Assembly: GCF_039538365.1 (NCBI RefSeq)
Contig: NZ_BAABCA010000003.1
Coordinates: 62,001 to 126,000 of the forward strand
Direction of reading: 5' to 3'
DNA: 64,000 nucleotides
From: Postechiella marina
Lineage (GTDB): Bacteria > Bacteroidota > Bacteroidia > Flavobacteriales > Flavobacteriaceae
Positions within the stretch are counted from its first letter, which is position 1. Every line of letters starts with the position of its first letter. The notes under the pieces were generated by a model. That model worked only from the letters and a program-made list of their open reading frames with translations, did not search any database and was not told where the DNA came from. The position numbers were made by a program, and so were the translations under genes. This document shows, one piece after another, positions 8,215 to 17,576 of this stretch.

Positions 8215-9390
8215 ATGTCTGATAGCAACGTTCAAATTTTCGACACAACGCTTCGCGATGGCGAGCAGGTCCCTGGCTGTAAATTAAATACAGAACAAAA
8301 ATTAATCATAGCAGAACAGCTAGATTTTTTAGGCGTAGATATTATTGAAGCTGGTTTCCCTGTTTCTAGTCCTGGCGATTTTAAATCGGTTGAAGCCATT
8401 TCAAAAATAGTAAAAAACGCAACAGTTTGTGGCTTAACACGATCTGTAGAAAACGATATAAAAGTAGCAGCTGAAGCATTAAAATATGCTAAACGCCCAA
8501 GAATACACACAGGAATTGGTACTTCTGAATCTCATATAAAATTTAAATTTAAATCCACTCAAGAAGATATTATAGAGCGCGCTGTTAAAGCTGTAAGCTA
8601 TGCAAAGTCTTTTGTAGAAGATGTTGAATTTTATGCAGAAGATGCAGGTAGAACCGATAACGAATATTTAGCACGTGTTTGCGAAGCTGTAATTAAAGCT
8701 GGCGCCACTGTTTTAAATATTCCTGATACGACTGGGTATTGTTTACCTAGTGAGTATGGTGCAAAAATTAAATACCTAAAAGAAAACGTAAAAGGAATAG
8801 ATAAAGCTATTTTATCTTGCCATTGCCATAACGATTTAGGCTTAGCAACTGCTAACTCTATTGAAGGTGTTATTAATGGTGCTCGCCAAATAGAATGTAC
8901 CATAAATGGTATTGGAGAACGTGCTGGTAATACTGCCCTAGAAGAGGTAGTTATGATTTTAAAACAACACCCTAATTTAAATTTAGATACTAGAATTAAA
9001 ACCGAAATGCTATACGGTATTAGCCAATTAGTGTCTGATAGTATGGGGATTTACACACAACCAAACAAAGCTATTGTTGGAGCAAATGCATTTGCTCATA
9101 GTTCTGGAATACACCAAGACGGAGTTATTAAAAATCGTGAAACTTACGAAATTATAGACCCTAAAGATGTTGGCGTAACAGAATCTGCAATTGTTCTTAC
9201 CGCTAGAAGTGGTAGAGCTGCATTGGCTTATAGAGCAAAAAACATTGGATACGAATTAACAAAACTTCAACTTGACGAAATCTATACTAGTTTTTTAGAT
9301 TTTGCTGATAAAAAGAAAGAAATTGGAGATTCTGACATTCACAAAATAATAGAAAGCAGTACTATTTATAACGAAATTACAACTGCTTAA
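8215..9390 (+). CDS. leuA: 2-isopropylmalate synthase, short form
   Basis: The enzyme condenses acetyl-CoA with 2-oxoisovalerate, the first step of leucine synthesis. Seen: the DTTLRDGEQ metal/substrate motif (10-18), the HCHNDLGLA metal site and NGIGERAGN. At 391 residues it lacks the C-terminal allosteric domain of the usual proteins of roughly 500 residues, so leucine feedback through that domain is not expected. Homocitrate or citramalate synthase are sequence relatives, but leuB 69 bp downstream supports LeuA. leuC and leuD are not in the window. Confidence 0.88.
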   Translation: MSDSNVQIFDTTLRDGEQVPGCKLNTEQKLIIAEQLDFLGVDIIEAGFPVSSPGDFKSVEAISKIVKNATVCGLTRSVENDIKVAAEALKYAKRPRIHTGIGTSESHIKFKFKSTQEDIIERAVKAVSYAKSFVEDVEFYAEDAGRTDNEYLARVCEAVIKAGATVLNIPDTTGYCLPSEYGAKIKYLKENVKGIDKAILSCHCHNDLGLATANSIEGVINGARQIECTINGIGERAGNTALEEVVMILKQHPNLNLDTRIKTEMLYGISQLVSDSMGIYTQPNKAIVGANAFAHSSGIHQDGVIKNRETYEIIDPKDVGVTESAIVLTARSGRAALAYRAKNIGYELTKLQLDEIYTSFLDFADKKKEIGDSDIHKIIESSTIYNEITTA

Positions 9391-9459
9391 AAGTTACATT
9401 CTAAGTGTCGGTTAAAAAATTAAACGACACTTAGAATTATTAATATAAAAAGTATAATT

Positions 9460-10578
9460 ATGAAACTAGATATTGCCGTTTTACCTGGCGATGGTGTTGG
9501 TCCAGAAGTAACTGCTGAAGCTGTAAAGGTTTTAAAGGCAATTGCTATACAATTTGATCATATTTTTACTTTTCAAAACGGTTTAGTTGGGGCAGCTGCT
9601 ATTGATAAAACAGGAAGTGCTCTACCAGAAGAAACCCTTACCATTTGCAAAAATACTGACGCCCTTTTGTTTGGAGCCATAGGTACTCCTGAATACGATA
9701 ATAACCCAGATGCTAAAGTAAGACCAGAACAAGGTCTTTTAGGACTAAGAAAAACATTAGATTTATACGCTAATATTAGACCTGTAATTGCTTACGAAAG
9801 TCTTTTAAATAAATCCCCATTAAAAAAAGAAAATATTATTGGTACAGATATATCTATTTATAGAGAACTAACTAGTGGTATTTATTTTGGCGAAAAACGT
9901 TTAAGCGAAGATGGTAATATAGCATCAGATTTATGCCAATATTCGCGCGAAGAAATAGAGCGAATTGCACATCTAGCCTTTAAAGCTGCGCAAACAAGAA
10001 AAAGGAAACTAACACTTATAGATAAAGCTAATGTTCTAGAAAGCTCTAGACTTTGGCGAAAAATAGTTAAAGAATTAGCACCCAAATATGCTGATGTTAC
10101 TTTAGACTTTATGTTTATAGATAATGCTGCAATGCAACTTATTATAAACCCAAGACAATTTGACGTTATTTTAACCGAAAATATGTTTGGTGATATTATA
10201 TCTGACGAAGCAAGTGTTATTGGCGGTTCTATTGGCCTTTTAGCTTCTGCGTCTATAGGCGAAAAGCACGCCATGTTCGAACCTATACACGGAGCCTATA
10301 CTAAAGCAACAAACAAAGGTATTGCAAACCCTATAGCATCTATTTTATCGGCTGCTCTGTTACTAGAACATTTTGGCTTATTTGAAGAAGCTGCTCTAGT
10401 GAGAGAAGGTGTAGATAAGTCCTTGAAACTCCACATCACCACCCCGGACTTAAACACTAAATACGACAACATATCAACCAGTAAAGTAGGAGACTTTATT
10501 GAAGATTTTATAAACAACCCAGAAGAAACAAATTTAAACTTTACCAACATACATTTAGGCCAGTCCACAATTATTTAA
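9460..10578 (+). CDS. leuB: 3-isopropylmalate dehydrogenase
   Basis: This NAD-dependent oxidative decarboxylase acts at the third step of leucine synthesis. The 372-residue length is normal. Seen: LPGDGVGPEV near the N-terminus, the substrate-binding LGLRKTLDLYANIRP arginine segment, the catalytic region DKANVLESSRLWR, and NMFGDIISDEAS with the Asp metal ligands. EPIHGAYTKATNKGIANP matches the family's cofactor loop. It is co-transcribed with leuA and followed by a strong terminator. Confidence 0.94.
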   Translation: MKLDIAVLPGDGVGPEVTAEAVKVLKAIAIQFDHIFTFQNGLVGAAAIDKTGSALPEETLTICKNTDALLFGAIGTPEYDNNPDAKVRPEQGLLGLRKTLDLYANIRPVIAYESLLNKSPLKKENIIGTDISIYRELTSGIYFGEKRLSEDGNIASDLCQYSREEIERIAHLAFKAAQTRKRKLTLIDKANVLESSRLWRKIVKELAPKYADVTLDFMFIDNAAMQLIINPRQFDVILTENMFGDIISDEASVIGGSIGLLASASIGEKHAMFEPIHGAYTKATNKGIANPIASILSAALLLEHFGLFEEAALVREGVDKSLKLHITTPDLNTKYDNISTSKVGDFIEDFINNPEETNLNFTNIHLGQSTII

Positions 10579-10630
10579 TCATTTGAGTTAGTCACCAATA
10601 CAAATTAAACTAAAAAAGACGTCTAAATTA

Positions 10631-10658
10631 AAAGAGCATTGATAAATCAATGCTCTTT
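10631..10658. terminator. Bidirectional terminator between leuB and the esterase gene
   Basis: AAAGAGCATTGA (10631-10642) and TCAATGCTCTTT (10647-10658) form a perfect 12-bp stem with a TAAA loop. A and T runs flank it, so it can serve leuB (plus) and the convergent gene ending at 10690. Confidence 0.88.
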
Positions 10659-10689
10659 TTGACTTTTTTAATATTATAATAGGATATTA

Positions 10690-11421
10690 TTAAAAATAAA
10701 TCTGAACCATTTTTCTCCAATATCTTGCTTTATGCGCTTCCTCATCCCATTCGTATACTTGATGAGAAACACCTTTTTCGTTTAAAATACCAGATAAAAT
10801 ATAATTACTTTCTAAAAAAGAATCTTCTTTGCCAATAGCTAGCACAATATCCATGCTATTTAGTTGCGCTATTAAAGTAGGATCGTCTACATTTTTTAAA
10901 AACTGATTAGGCATATTAAAATATACAAAGTCATTATGAAAACCACTAAGCAAATCTTTAAAATACCCCTTAGATTTAGTGAGATCGTACCTGCCACTCA
11001 TACCAACCACCTTACAAAACAAATGCGGATGACGCATAGCCACATTTACTGCATGGTAAGCCCCTAAACTACAACCAGCAGATATAACATTTTTATTAGG
11101 GTTTATTAAATTCGCAAGAGGCAATACTTCTTCTAAAACATATTTCTCGTATTGAATATGCCTATAAATACGATAACCAGGATGCTCAAAACTATTATAA
11201 AAAGATTCTAAATCTACGCTATCTACACAAAAAACCTGTAAGTCGCCATTTTCGATTTTTTCTGTTAAAGCCTTAATAACACGCCAGTTTTCGTAATCGT
11301 AAAAACGCCCCATCCTTGGCGGAAAAAATAAAACCTTAGCTCCTGCATGACCAAACACCAAAAGCTCCATGTCCTTTTCTAGGTTAGAACTATACCACTT
11401 ATGATATTCTCTTTTCATCAA
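10690..11421 (-). CDS. Alpha/beta-hydrolase, esterase family
   Basis: This is a 243-residue cytoplasmic protein of the putative-esterase (esterase D-like) group. The nucleophile elbow is in ISAGCSLGAYHA (GCSLG), within a classic strand-turn-helix, and the C-terminal DEEAHKARYW region probably supplies the catalytic His. There is no signal peptide. Two ATG codons occur in tandem at the start. It lies 22 bp downstream of the SGNH hydrolase gene on the same strand, so the two probably form an operon. The substrate is unknown. Confidence 0.82.
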   Translation of the reverse strand: MMKREYHKWYSSNLEKDMELLVFGHAGAKVLFFPPRMGRFYDYENWRVIKALTEKIENGDLQVFCVDSVDLESFYNSFEHPGYRIYRHIQYEKYVLEEVLPLANLINPNKNVISAGCSLGAYHAVNVAMRHPHLFCKVVGMSGRYDLTKSKGYFKDLLSGFHNDFVYFNMPNQFLKNVDDPTLIAQLNSMDIVLAIGKEDSFLESNYILSGILNEKGVSHQVYEWDEEAHKARYWRKMVQIYF

Positions 11422-11443
11422 ACATCTTTTTTATGCTTTTTTA

Positions 11444-12061
11444 TTATATAGACTGTAGTACTTGTTCTGGAAATATCTCTGGAGAACGTTTTAATGCATT
11501 TAATAATACATCATACCCCAAAGCATTTAGATGTAAATCATCCTCTTCAAAATATTTTGAATTAGGCCTACCCTTTTTATCTAACAAAGCATCATACATA
11601 CTCACGTAATAAAAATTAGCATCTCGATCCATTAACTCTTTTATTTTCTTATTTGTATAATCAATACTAGCTTGTAAATGTATACGAGCTAGGCTAGGTT
11701 TCACAGAAATACAAGTACACTTTACATCTCCATATTTAGCTCTTATTTTAGTAAGTAAATTATCTAAAAACAGTACAACTTCTTCAGGGTGCCTCCCTTC
11801 TCCTAAATCGTTATCTCCTGCATAAATTATAATTGACTCCGGTGCCTCTATATCCTTAAATACTCGATCAAAAAACCACGTACATGCTGCTAACGTAGAT
11901 CCCCCAAAACCTAAATTAACTGGGTTATACGCCTTAAAAACAGTTGTTAGCTCACTCCATAAAGTAAATGTAGAGCTCCCATAAAAAACCAACTTAGGGC
12001 TATAATTTAACGCCCCCACTTCTTTTTCTAACCGCTCTAAATCCTCATTAAACCAAAACAT
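11444..12061 (-). CDS. SGNH/GDSL-family hydrolase
   Basis: This 205-residue protein has the four SGNH blocks: YGSST with the nucleophile Ser near residue 30 (in place of GDS), the Gly block LGFGGST, GDND (the GxND block) and DDLHLN with the catalytic Asp and His near the C-terminus. The family includes esterases and acetylhydrolases acting on lipids, acyl-CoA or acetylated sugars. No export signal is visible. It is first in a two-gene unit with the esterase at 10690-11421. Confidence 0.85.
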   Translation of the reverse strand: MFWFNEDLERLEKEVGALNYSPKLVFYGSSTFTLWSELTTVFKAYNPVNLGFGGSTLAACTWFFDRVFKDIEAPESIIIYAGDNDLGEGRHPEEVVLFLDNLLTKIRAKYGDVKCTCISVKPSLARIHLQASIDYTNKKIKELMDRDANFYYVSMYDALLDKKGRPNSKYFEEDDLHLNALGYDVLLNALKRSPEIFPEQVLQSI

Positions 12062-12351
12062 CTATTCTATTTTTTTAAATTAAAAACTTAAAGTATAAAG
12101 TTTTAAACTAAAAATGCATTTAAAACGACAAAAAAACAAAATGCCCCTATAAAACTCACAAAGCCTATGTTAACTATATTTTATCTTTATCAACCGCAAG
12201 TTATCTGGATGTTACCTCAAGAATCTGTATTTTCACTGTATTTTCCGAGCTTTGCCTAGGTATAAACAGTTCAAAAAAAATTAAACTAACCTATACTGGG
12301 CACCTAAGAAGTATAACTTTAACTCTAACACATAAAACAAGTTTGTTAAAA
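12062..12351. other. AT-rich intergenic stretch without a gene
   Basis: I see no open frame with coding character, no tRNA and no convincing riboswitch. It presumably holds the minus-strand promoter of the SGNH-esterase unit, but no clear TAnnTTTG box was found. Confidence 0.5.
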
Positions 12352-12389
12352 AAAAAGAATCCTTTTTAAAGTTTAAAAGAATTCTTTTT
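12352..12389 (-). terminator. Terminator of the arginine/proline operon
   Basis: AAAAAGAATCCTTTTTAAA (12352-12370) pairs imperfectly with TTTAAAAGAATTCTTTTT (12372-12389). On the minus strand the hairpin ends in a long T run (the A run at 12348-12356), 23 bases after the argH stop. Confidence 0.65.
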
Positions 12390-12411
12390 AAATATTTTAT
12401 TTCACAAAAAA

Positions 12412-13686
12412 TTATTTAGGAAACTTTTCCCGAATGGCATCCAGACATAAATTATGAATACTACCAGCATGCGTGTGTTGTTTCGAGGTATCTGGAACAT
12501 AAGTACCATCTTGAACTTGACCACCAATTTTTTGGTAAGCTTCTCTAAACGATTGCCCTTCTACAACAAGTGTATTAATATTATCTACTGTAAATAAATA
12601 TTTATATTTATCGTCATGAATATCAACATCTTTAACAATAATTTGTTGAATAGAATAATTAAAAATATCTAAAATATCTTTTATCTCTTCGAAAGCTGCA
12701 ATAATGTTTTCTTTTAACAGTTGGAAATCTCTGTGGTAACCACTAGGTAAATTATTAGTAATTAAAACCATTTCGGTTTGTAAGGCTTGAATCTTGTTAC
12801 ATTTACCTCTAATTAATTCGAACACATCTGGATTCTTTTTATGAGGCATAATACTACTTCCTGTAGTTAACGCGTCTGGAAAAGAAATAAAACTAAAGTT
12901 TTGGCTCATATATAAACAAGTATCCATAGCAAAACGCGCCATAGTATTAGCTAAACCGCCTAAAGCAGCTGCAATGGTTCGTTCGTTTTTACCACGTCCC
13001 ATTTGTGCAGCAACAACATTATATTTTAATGTAGCAAACTCCATTTCTTTAGTTGTTAATGCTCTATCTATTGGAAAAGAGCTTCCGTAACCAGCAGCAG
13101 AACCTAAAGGGTTTTGGTCTACTGTTTTTATGGCTGCATCTAACATATAGACATCGTCTATCATTAGTTCTGCATAGGCAGAAAACCACAACCCAAACGA
13201 TGATGGCATAGCAACTTGTAAATGCGTATAACCTGGTAACACCTTATCTTTATATGTATCAGCCAGATTTATAAGGGTATTAAAAAGGGTTCTTGTTTTT
13301 TCTTTTACAAGACCTAAATTGTCTTTGTAATATAAATGACAAGCGACTAAAACTTGATCGTTTCTAGAGCGTGCGGTGTGGATTTTTTTACCAACTTCGC
13401 CCAAACTTTTAGTTAACTCAAATTCTATTTTAGAGTGTACGTCTTCAAACTGCTCATCAATAACAAAAGTACCTGCTTCAATTTGCTCTTCTAAAACTTT
13501 TAATCCGCTAAGTAAATCTACTAATTCCTCTACAGTTATAATACCTATTTTTTGTAACATTTTAGCATGTGCGCGTGATGCAATAACATCGTACTTTGCT
13601 ATATGAATATCAATTTCTCTATCGTTTCCTACAGTAAATTGTTCTATTTTTTTATCGATTGATATACCTTTATCCCAGAGTTTCAT
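12412..13686 (-). CDS. argH: Argininosuccinate lyase
   Basis: ArgH splits argininosuccinate into arginine and fumarate, the last step of arginine synthesis. The protein is 424 residues. Seen: ARSRNDQV (substrate binding), GYTHLQVAMPSSFGLW, and the superfamily signature GSSIMPHKKNPD with the catalytic Ser loop. It is the last gene of the minus-strand arg/pro cluster, followed by the terminator at 12352. The upstream gap of 134 bp holds a degenerate palindromic repeat. Confidence 0.95.
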   Translation of the reverse strand: MKLWDKGISIDKKIEQFTVGNDREIDIHIAKYDVIASRAHAKMLQKIGIITVEELVDLLSGLKVLEEQIEAGTFVIDEQFEDVHSKIEFELTKSLGEVGKKIHTARSRNDQVLVACHLYYKDNLGLVKEKTRTLFNTLINLADTYKDKVLPGYTHLQVAMPSSFGLWFSAYAELMIDDVYMLDAAIKTVDQNPLGSAAGYGSSFPIDRALTTKEMEFATLKYNVVAAQMGRGKNERTIAAALGGLANTMARFAMDTCLYMSQNFSFISFPDALTTGSSIMPHKKNPDVFELIRGKCNKIQALQTEMVLITNNLPSGYHRDFQLLKENIIAAFEEIKDILDIFNYSIQQIIVKDVDIHDDKYKYLFTVDNINTLVVEGQSFREAYQKIGGQVQDGTYVPDTSKQHTHAGSIHNLCLDAIREKFPK

Positions 13687-13746
13687 CTTTTAAAAAATGT
13701 TTTTGTTTATGTGTTGATTTGTCTTTTTTGATATTTATTCGTTTAT

Positions 13747-13815
13747 GCCATTGCGAACATAGTGAAGCAATCTGTTTATTTATTATGAGATAAACTTCGT
13801 CGTGCTTCCTTGTTA
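13747..13815. repeat. Degenerate palindromic repeat of the ATTGCGAA...GAAGCAATCT type
   Basis: The left arm CATTGCGAACATAGTGAAGC is followed by AATCTG. The right arm (ACTTCGTCGTGCTTCCTTGT, to about 13815) is a diverged inverted counterpart. It resembles widespread Bacteroidetes intergenic palindromes, recalled from memory. It lies between argE and argH. Confidence 0.55.
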
Positions 13816-13820
13816 TAACG

Positions 13821-14888
13821 TTAAACAATCACCCTATCCAACAATTCAACATATATTTTTATTCCTTCTTCTATTTCGTTTACATAAATAAATTCGTTTG
13901 CAGAATGTGAGCGTGTGCTATCTCCTGGTCCTAGTTTTAAACTCGGACAAGATAACACAGCTTGATCGGATAATGTTGGCGATCCATAACTGGTTCTACC
14001 CATTGCTAGACCAGCTTTTACCAAATCGTGATCCATAGGAATAGAAGACGAATTTAAACGTAAACTACGTGGCTTAATACTTGTAACTGGTGCTTTTTCT
14101 TGTAAAAATGCTGCAATTTCTGCATTGCTATACGCATCGTTTACACGTACATCTATCACTAAATCGACATGACCAGGTACTACGTTATGCTGCGAACCTG
14201 CATTTATTTGTGTTACCGTTAGTTTAACATCTCCTAAAGCTTCAGAGCTCTTTTCAAACTTTAAATCTTTAAACCATTGCAGTGCTTCAATAGTATTGTA
14301 TATCGAATTATTATTATTTGGGTGTGCCGCATGGCTTGGTGTACCTTCTATAACAGCATCAAAAACAACTAATCCTTTTTCGGCAACTGCTAAATTCATC
14401 AATGTTGGTTCGCCTACTATAGCAACATCTACCTTTGGAATAATAGACAACATACTGTTTAGCCCGTTTGGACCACTACTCTCTTCTTCCGCAGAAGCAA
14501 CAATAACTAAGTTATATTTTAAATTTTTATGATTGTAATAGTGTGTAAACGTAGCTATTAAAGACACTAAACATCCACCAGCATCATTACTACCCAAACC
14601 ATACAGTTTTCCATCTTCTACATGAGCTTTAAGGGGATCTTTGGTATATGCCGAATTTGGTTTTACCGTATCGTGATGTGAGTTGAGCAACAAAGTAGGT
14701 TTCCCTGTTTCAAAATACTTATTAACTGCCCAAACATTATTTTTTGTGCGTTTAAAATCAATGTTATTGTTTTTGAACCAGTTCTCGATATGCGCTGCTG
14801 TTTTGTCTTCTTCAGAAGAGAAAGATTGCGTTTCAATTAGCGTTTTTAAAAGCGCAATAGCATCGGAAGTTAATTTTTCTAGTACCAT
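13821..14888 (-). CDS. argE: M20-family N-acyl-ornithine deacylase (ArgE-type)
   Basis: This zinc amidohydrolase of 355 residues would remove the N-acyl group from acylornithine or acylcitrulline. Metal-site motifs are visible: SHHD (His71, Asp73), GSNDAGG (Asp102), AEEESS (Glu134-135, including the general base) and GDSTRSHSANEF near the C-terminus. Because the carbamoyltransferase of this cluster acts on an N-acylated ornithine, the natural substrate is probably acylcitrulline. Acetyl versus succinyl cannot be decided here. The neighbouring argB stop (14892) lies 3 bases upstream of the start, so the genes are coupled. Confidence 0.88.
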   Translation of the reverse strand: MVLEKLTSDAIALLKTLIETQSFSSEEDKTAAHIENWFKNNNIDFKRTKNNVWAVNKYFETGKPTLLLNSHHDTVKPNSAYTKDPLKAHVEDGKLYGLGSNDAGGCLVSLIATFTHYYNHKNLKYNLVIVASAEEESSGPNGLNSMLSIIPKVDVAIVGEPTLMNLAVAEKGLVVFDAVIEGTPSHAAHPNNNNSIYNTIEALQWFKDLKFEKSSEALGDVKLTVTQINAGSQHNVVPGHVDLVIDVRVNDAYSNAEIAAFLQEKAPVTSIKPRSLRLNSSSIPMDHDLVKAGLAMGRTSYGSPTLSDQAVLSCPSLKLGPGDSTRSHSANEFIYVNEIEEGIKIYVELLDRVIV

Positions 14889-14891
14889 AGT

Positions 14892-15668
14892 TTACAATGT
14901 AATTTTTGTGAAATTATCATTTTCTTGTGTTAACATCGATGTATTTCCCATATTTATATTGTGTACACCTCCACGAAGAGCATCAAAACAATTTTCTAGT
15001 TTTGGCAACATCCCATCTGCAACAATACCATCATTTAATAATTCTTGATAAATTTTTGAATCGATATGTTTTACTACAGAGTTTTTATCGTTAAAATCCA
15101 TCAAAACACCATTTAACTCAAAACAGTAATAAATAGATGTTTCGTATAAATTACTCATACCAACCGCAACTTGCGAGGTTATGGTATCTGCGTTTGTATT
15201 TAATAATTGCCCGTTACCATCGTGAGTAATAGCACAAAAAACCGGTGTAAAATCTGCTTGAATTAACTTATCTATTGACTTGTGTGCCACAGCTTTTACA
15301 TCGCCTACAAAACCGAAATCGATTTCTTTTACTGGTCTTTTTTCCGATTGAATCGCGTTAATATCTGCTCCTGTTAAGCCAATTGCATTGGTATGTAACG
15401 CTTGTAATTTTGCAACTACATTTTTATTTACCAAACCGCCATAAACCATAGTAATAACTTCTAAGGTATCGGCATCGGTTATACGCCTACCATTTACCAT
15501 GTTAGATTCTATGCCTAACTTTGAAGCAATATGTGTTGCGCGCTTACCGCCACCATGCACCAAAATTTTCTTGCCTTCTAGGTTAGAAAACAATTTAAGG
15601 AACGCGTTTAAAGACGCTTCGTCTTCTATAATATTCCCTCCTATTTTTACTATGGATAATTTTTCCAT
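14892..15668 (-). CDS. argB: N-acetylglutamate kinase
   Basis: ArgB phosphorylates the gamma carboxyl of N-acylglutamate. It belongs to the amino-acid kinase fold: KIGGNIIED at the N-terminus, LVHGGGKRATHIA and NGRRITDADTLE for acylglutamate binding, and INMGNTSMLTQ near the end. The frame opens at 15692, but ATG at 15668 gives MEKLSIVKIGG, the normal family start, and 258 residues. It may use N-succinylglutamate if the pathway runs on succinyl intermediates, as known in Bacteroides. Confidence 0.92.
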   Translation of the reverse strand: MEKLSIVKIGGNIIEDEASLNAFLKLFSNLEGKKILVHGGGKRATHIASKLGIESNMVNGRRITDADTLEVITMVYGGLVNKNVVAKLQALHTNAIGLTGADINAIQSEKRPVKEIDFGFVGDVKAVAHKSIDKLIQADFTPVFCAITHDGNGQLLNTNADTITSQVAVGMSNLYETSIYYCFELNGVLMDFNDKNSVVKHIDSKIYQELLNDGIVADGMLPKLENCFDALRGGVHNINMGNTSMLTQENDNFTKITL

Positions 15669-15724
15669 TTTTTTGTTGTTAGACTTTAGCATTTAATAGC
15701 AAACCACTAATTGCTATATGCCAA

Positions 15725-16663
15725 TTATAATTTTTCTAATATTTTTTTAAGTACCAGTTGCGCTGCATAGGTTCTATTATTGGCTTGCTCTATTACTAAA
15801 GAACTATCGGTATCTAAAACTGCATCTTCTACCACAACATTTCGTCTTACTGGTAAACAGTGCATAAATTTAGCGTCGCCTAGTTTATCCTTGGTAATCA
15901 TCCAATTTGGGTCGGTATTTTTAACTTGACCATAGTCTTCAAAAGAACTCCAATTTTTTGTGTACACAAAATCGGCATTTTTAAAAGCCTCGTCTTGGTT
16001 ATGATAAATTGGTGTATTGCCTGTAATTTCTGGGTTCAAATTATAACCTTCTGGATTAGCTATAACAAATTCTATATCCATTTTTTGCATTGCCTGCACA
16101 AAACTATTTGCAACCGCATGTGGCAATGCTTTAACATGTGGTGCCCAACTTAATACTACTTTTGGCTTAGACACTTTAGCATTTTCTGCTATGGTAATAG
16201 CATCTGTTAACCCTTGTAAGGGATGTCCTGTGGCGCTTTCCATACTTACAATAGGTACAGAAGCATATTTTTTAAAAGCATTCATAACATGCTCACTTTC
16301 GTCTTTTGCCTTATCTGTTAGCGTTGGAAACGCTCTTACTGCAATAATATCGCAATATTGAGACACCACTGCAGATGCTTCTTTTATATGCTCTGCTGTA
16401 TTGCCATTCATTACTGTTCCATCACCAAACTCGATACCCCAAGCATCTCCCGAAACATTCATTACAATAGGGTTCATCCCTAAATTTAAAGCTGCCTTTT
16501 GTGTACTTAAACGGGTACGTAAGCTTGAATTAAAAAATAACAAACCAATGGTTTTATTTTTTCCTAATTCTATATGTTTTAAAGGCTCTTTTTTTAATGC
16601 TTTAGCATCCTCAATCCAAGAATTGATATTATCTATATCGTGTATGGAGGTGTAATGTTTCAT
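15725..16663 (-). CDS. argF': N-acylornithine carbamoyltransferase (ArgF')
   Basis: This transcarbamylase acts on N-succinyl- or N-acetylornithine rather than free ornithine. The carbamoyl-phosphate loop FFNSSLRTRLSTQKAALNLG (44-62) matches the Bacteroides fragilis succinylornithine enzyme as I recall it. HCLPVRRN lies near the C-terminus. The length (312) is typical. Residue 90, which is Pro in the B. fragilis enzyme and corresponds to Glu in acetylornithine enzymes (from memory), is Ala here (NGNTAEH), so the acyl preference is open. It is embedded between proB and argB. Confidence 0.9.
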   Translation of the reverse strand: MKHYTSIHDIDNINSWIEDAKALKKEPLKHIELGKNKTIGLLFFNSSLRTRLSTQKAALNLGMNPIVMNVSGDAWGIEFGDGTVMNGNTAEHIKEASAVVSQYCDIIAVRAFPTLTDKAKDESEHVMNAFKKYASVPIVSMESATGHPLQGLTDAITIAENAKVSKPKVVLSWAPHVKALPHAVANSFVQAMQKMDIEFVIANPEGYNLNPEITGNTPIYHNQDEAFKNADFVYTKNWSSFEDYGQVKNTDPNWMITKDKLGDAKFMHCLPVRRNVVVEDAVLDTDSSLVIEQANNRTYAAQLVLKKILEKL

Positions 16664-16678
16664 ATCTATATACTTTAA

Positions 16679-16707
16679 ACCTACATGGTTTTTAAAACCT
16701 TGCAGGT
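16679..16707. repeat. Palindromic ACCTRCAWGG-type repeat
   Basis: ACCTACATGGTTTT and AAAACCTTGCAGGT form an imperfect inverted repeat in the gap between proB and argF'. A relative (CTACAAGGTTTT / AAAACCTTGTAG) sits inside the repeat at 20833. The two look like members of a second small palindrome family. Confidence 0.6.
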
Positions 16708-16809
16708 CGTTATTTATTTTATCATCAGTTTCATTTTCTGATGTGTTATTCCTGTTTTTTTTTGATGGATATTTATCTCCATATCCTACAAAATCAAATT
16801 TTTAAAATC

Positions 16810-17574
16810 CTATTTTATTTTAGTAAACGCAACTTTACCATCTAAGGCATTAACTAAAAAATTATCTTCTAATCCGTTTACAATCCAAGTTTCTATACTT
16901 GCAGCTTTAGTTAGAGCAGCTGCTTCTATTTTAGATGCCATACCTCCACTACCGTGAGTAGACTTAGAGTTTACAACTTGTGCTCTTAAGGCATCAAAAT
17001 CTTCAACGTTTCGTATTGTTTCTGGAGTGCCGCTTTCTATAGAAGCTTTGGTATATATACCATTAGTATTTGTGGCAATAACACATAAATCGACATTTAA
17101 AAGCGACGCTGTTAAGGCTGCTAATTTATCGTTATCTCCAAACTTAATTTCGTCTGTAGCTACCGTATCATTTTCATTAATAATAGGTATATAATTATTA
17201 TTTACTAATACATTTATGGTATTAACAATATTGGTTTTACTTTCCTGTTTTTCAAAATCTGAATAAGACAATAAACATTGCGAGCTCAACAACCCGTACT
17301 CTCTAAAAATTTCTTGATATATACGTATTAAATGTGGCTGACCAATAGATGCTAAGGCTTGTTTTACAAATACATCTTCTTGTTTACTTTCCAATTTTAC
17401 AAACTGTTTAGCTACAGCAATAGCACCAGAACTTACAATAATAAACTCGCAAGTATCTTTAAGTTTGGCTATTTGGCTTGCCATGTCTTCAATCTTACCT
17501 CTCGAAATATTATCGGTTTCTTTAGTAAGTGTATTAGAACCAACTTTTAATAAAATTCGCTTTTTCTTATGCAT
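16810..17574 (-). CDS. proB: Glutamate 5-kinase, short form
   Basis: ProB phosphorylates glutamate, the first step of proline synthesis. It has the amino-acid kinase fold: RILLKVGSNTLT at the N-terminus, IVSSGAIAV, NENDTVATDE and KFGDNDKLAA, then STHGSGGMASKIEAA. At 254 residues it lacks the C-terminal PUA domain of the E. coli enzyme (about 367). The start is 2 bases from the proA stop, so the pair is translationally coupled. Confidence 0.93.
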   Translation of the reverse strand: MHKKKRILLKVGSNTLTKETDNISRGKIEDMASQIAKLKDTCEFIIVSSGAIAVAKQFVKLESKQEDVFVKQALASIGQPHLIRIYQEIFREYGLLSSQCLLSYSDFEKQESKTNIVNTINVLVNNNYIPIINENDTVATDEIKFGDNDKLAALTASLLNVDLCVIATNTNGIYTKASIESGTPETIRNVEDFDALRAQVVNSKSTHGSGGMASKIEAAALTKAASIETWIVNGLEDNFLVNALDGKVAFTKIK

Positions 17575-17576
17575 AC

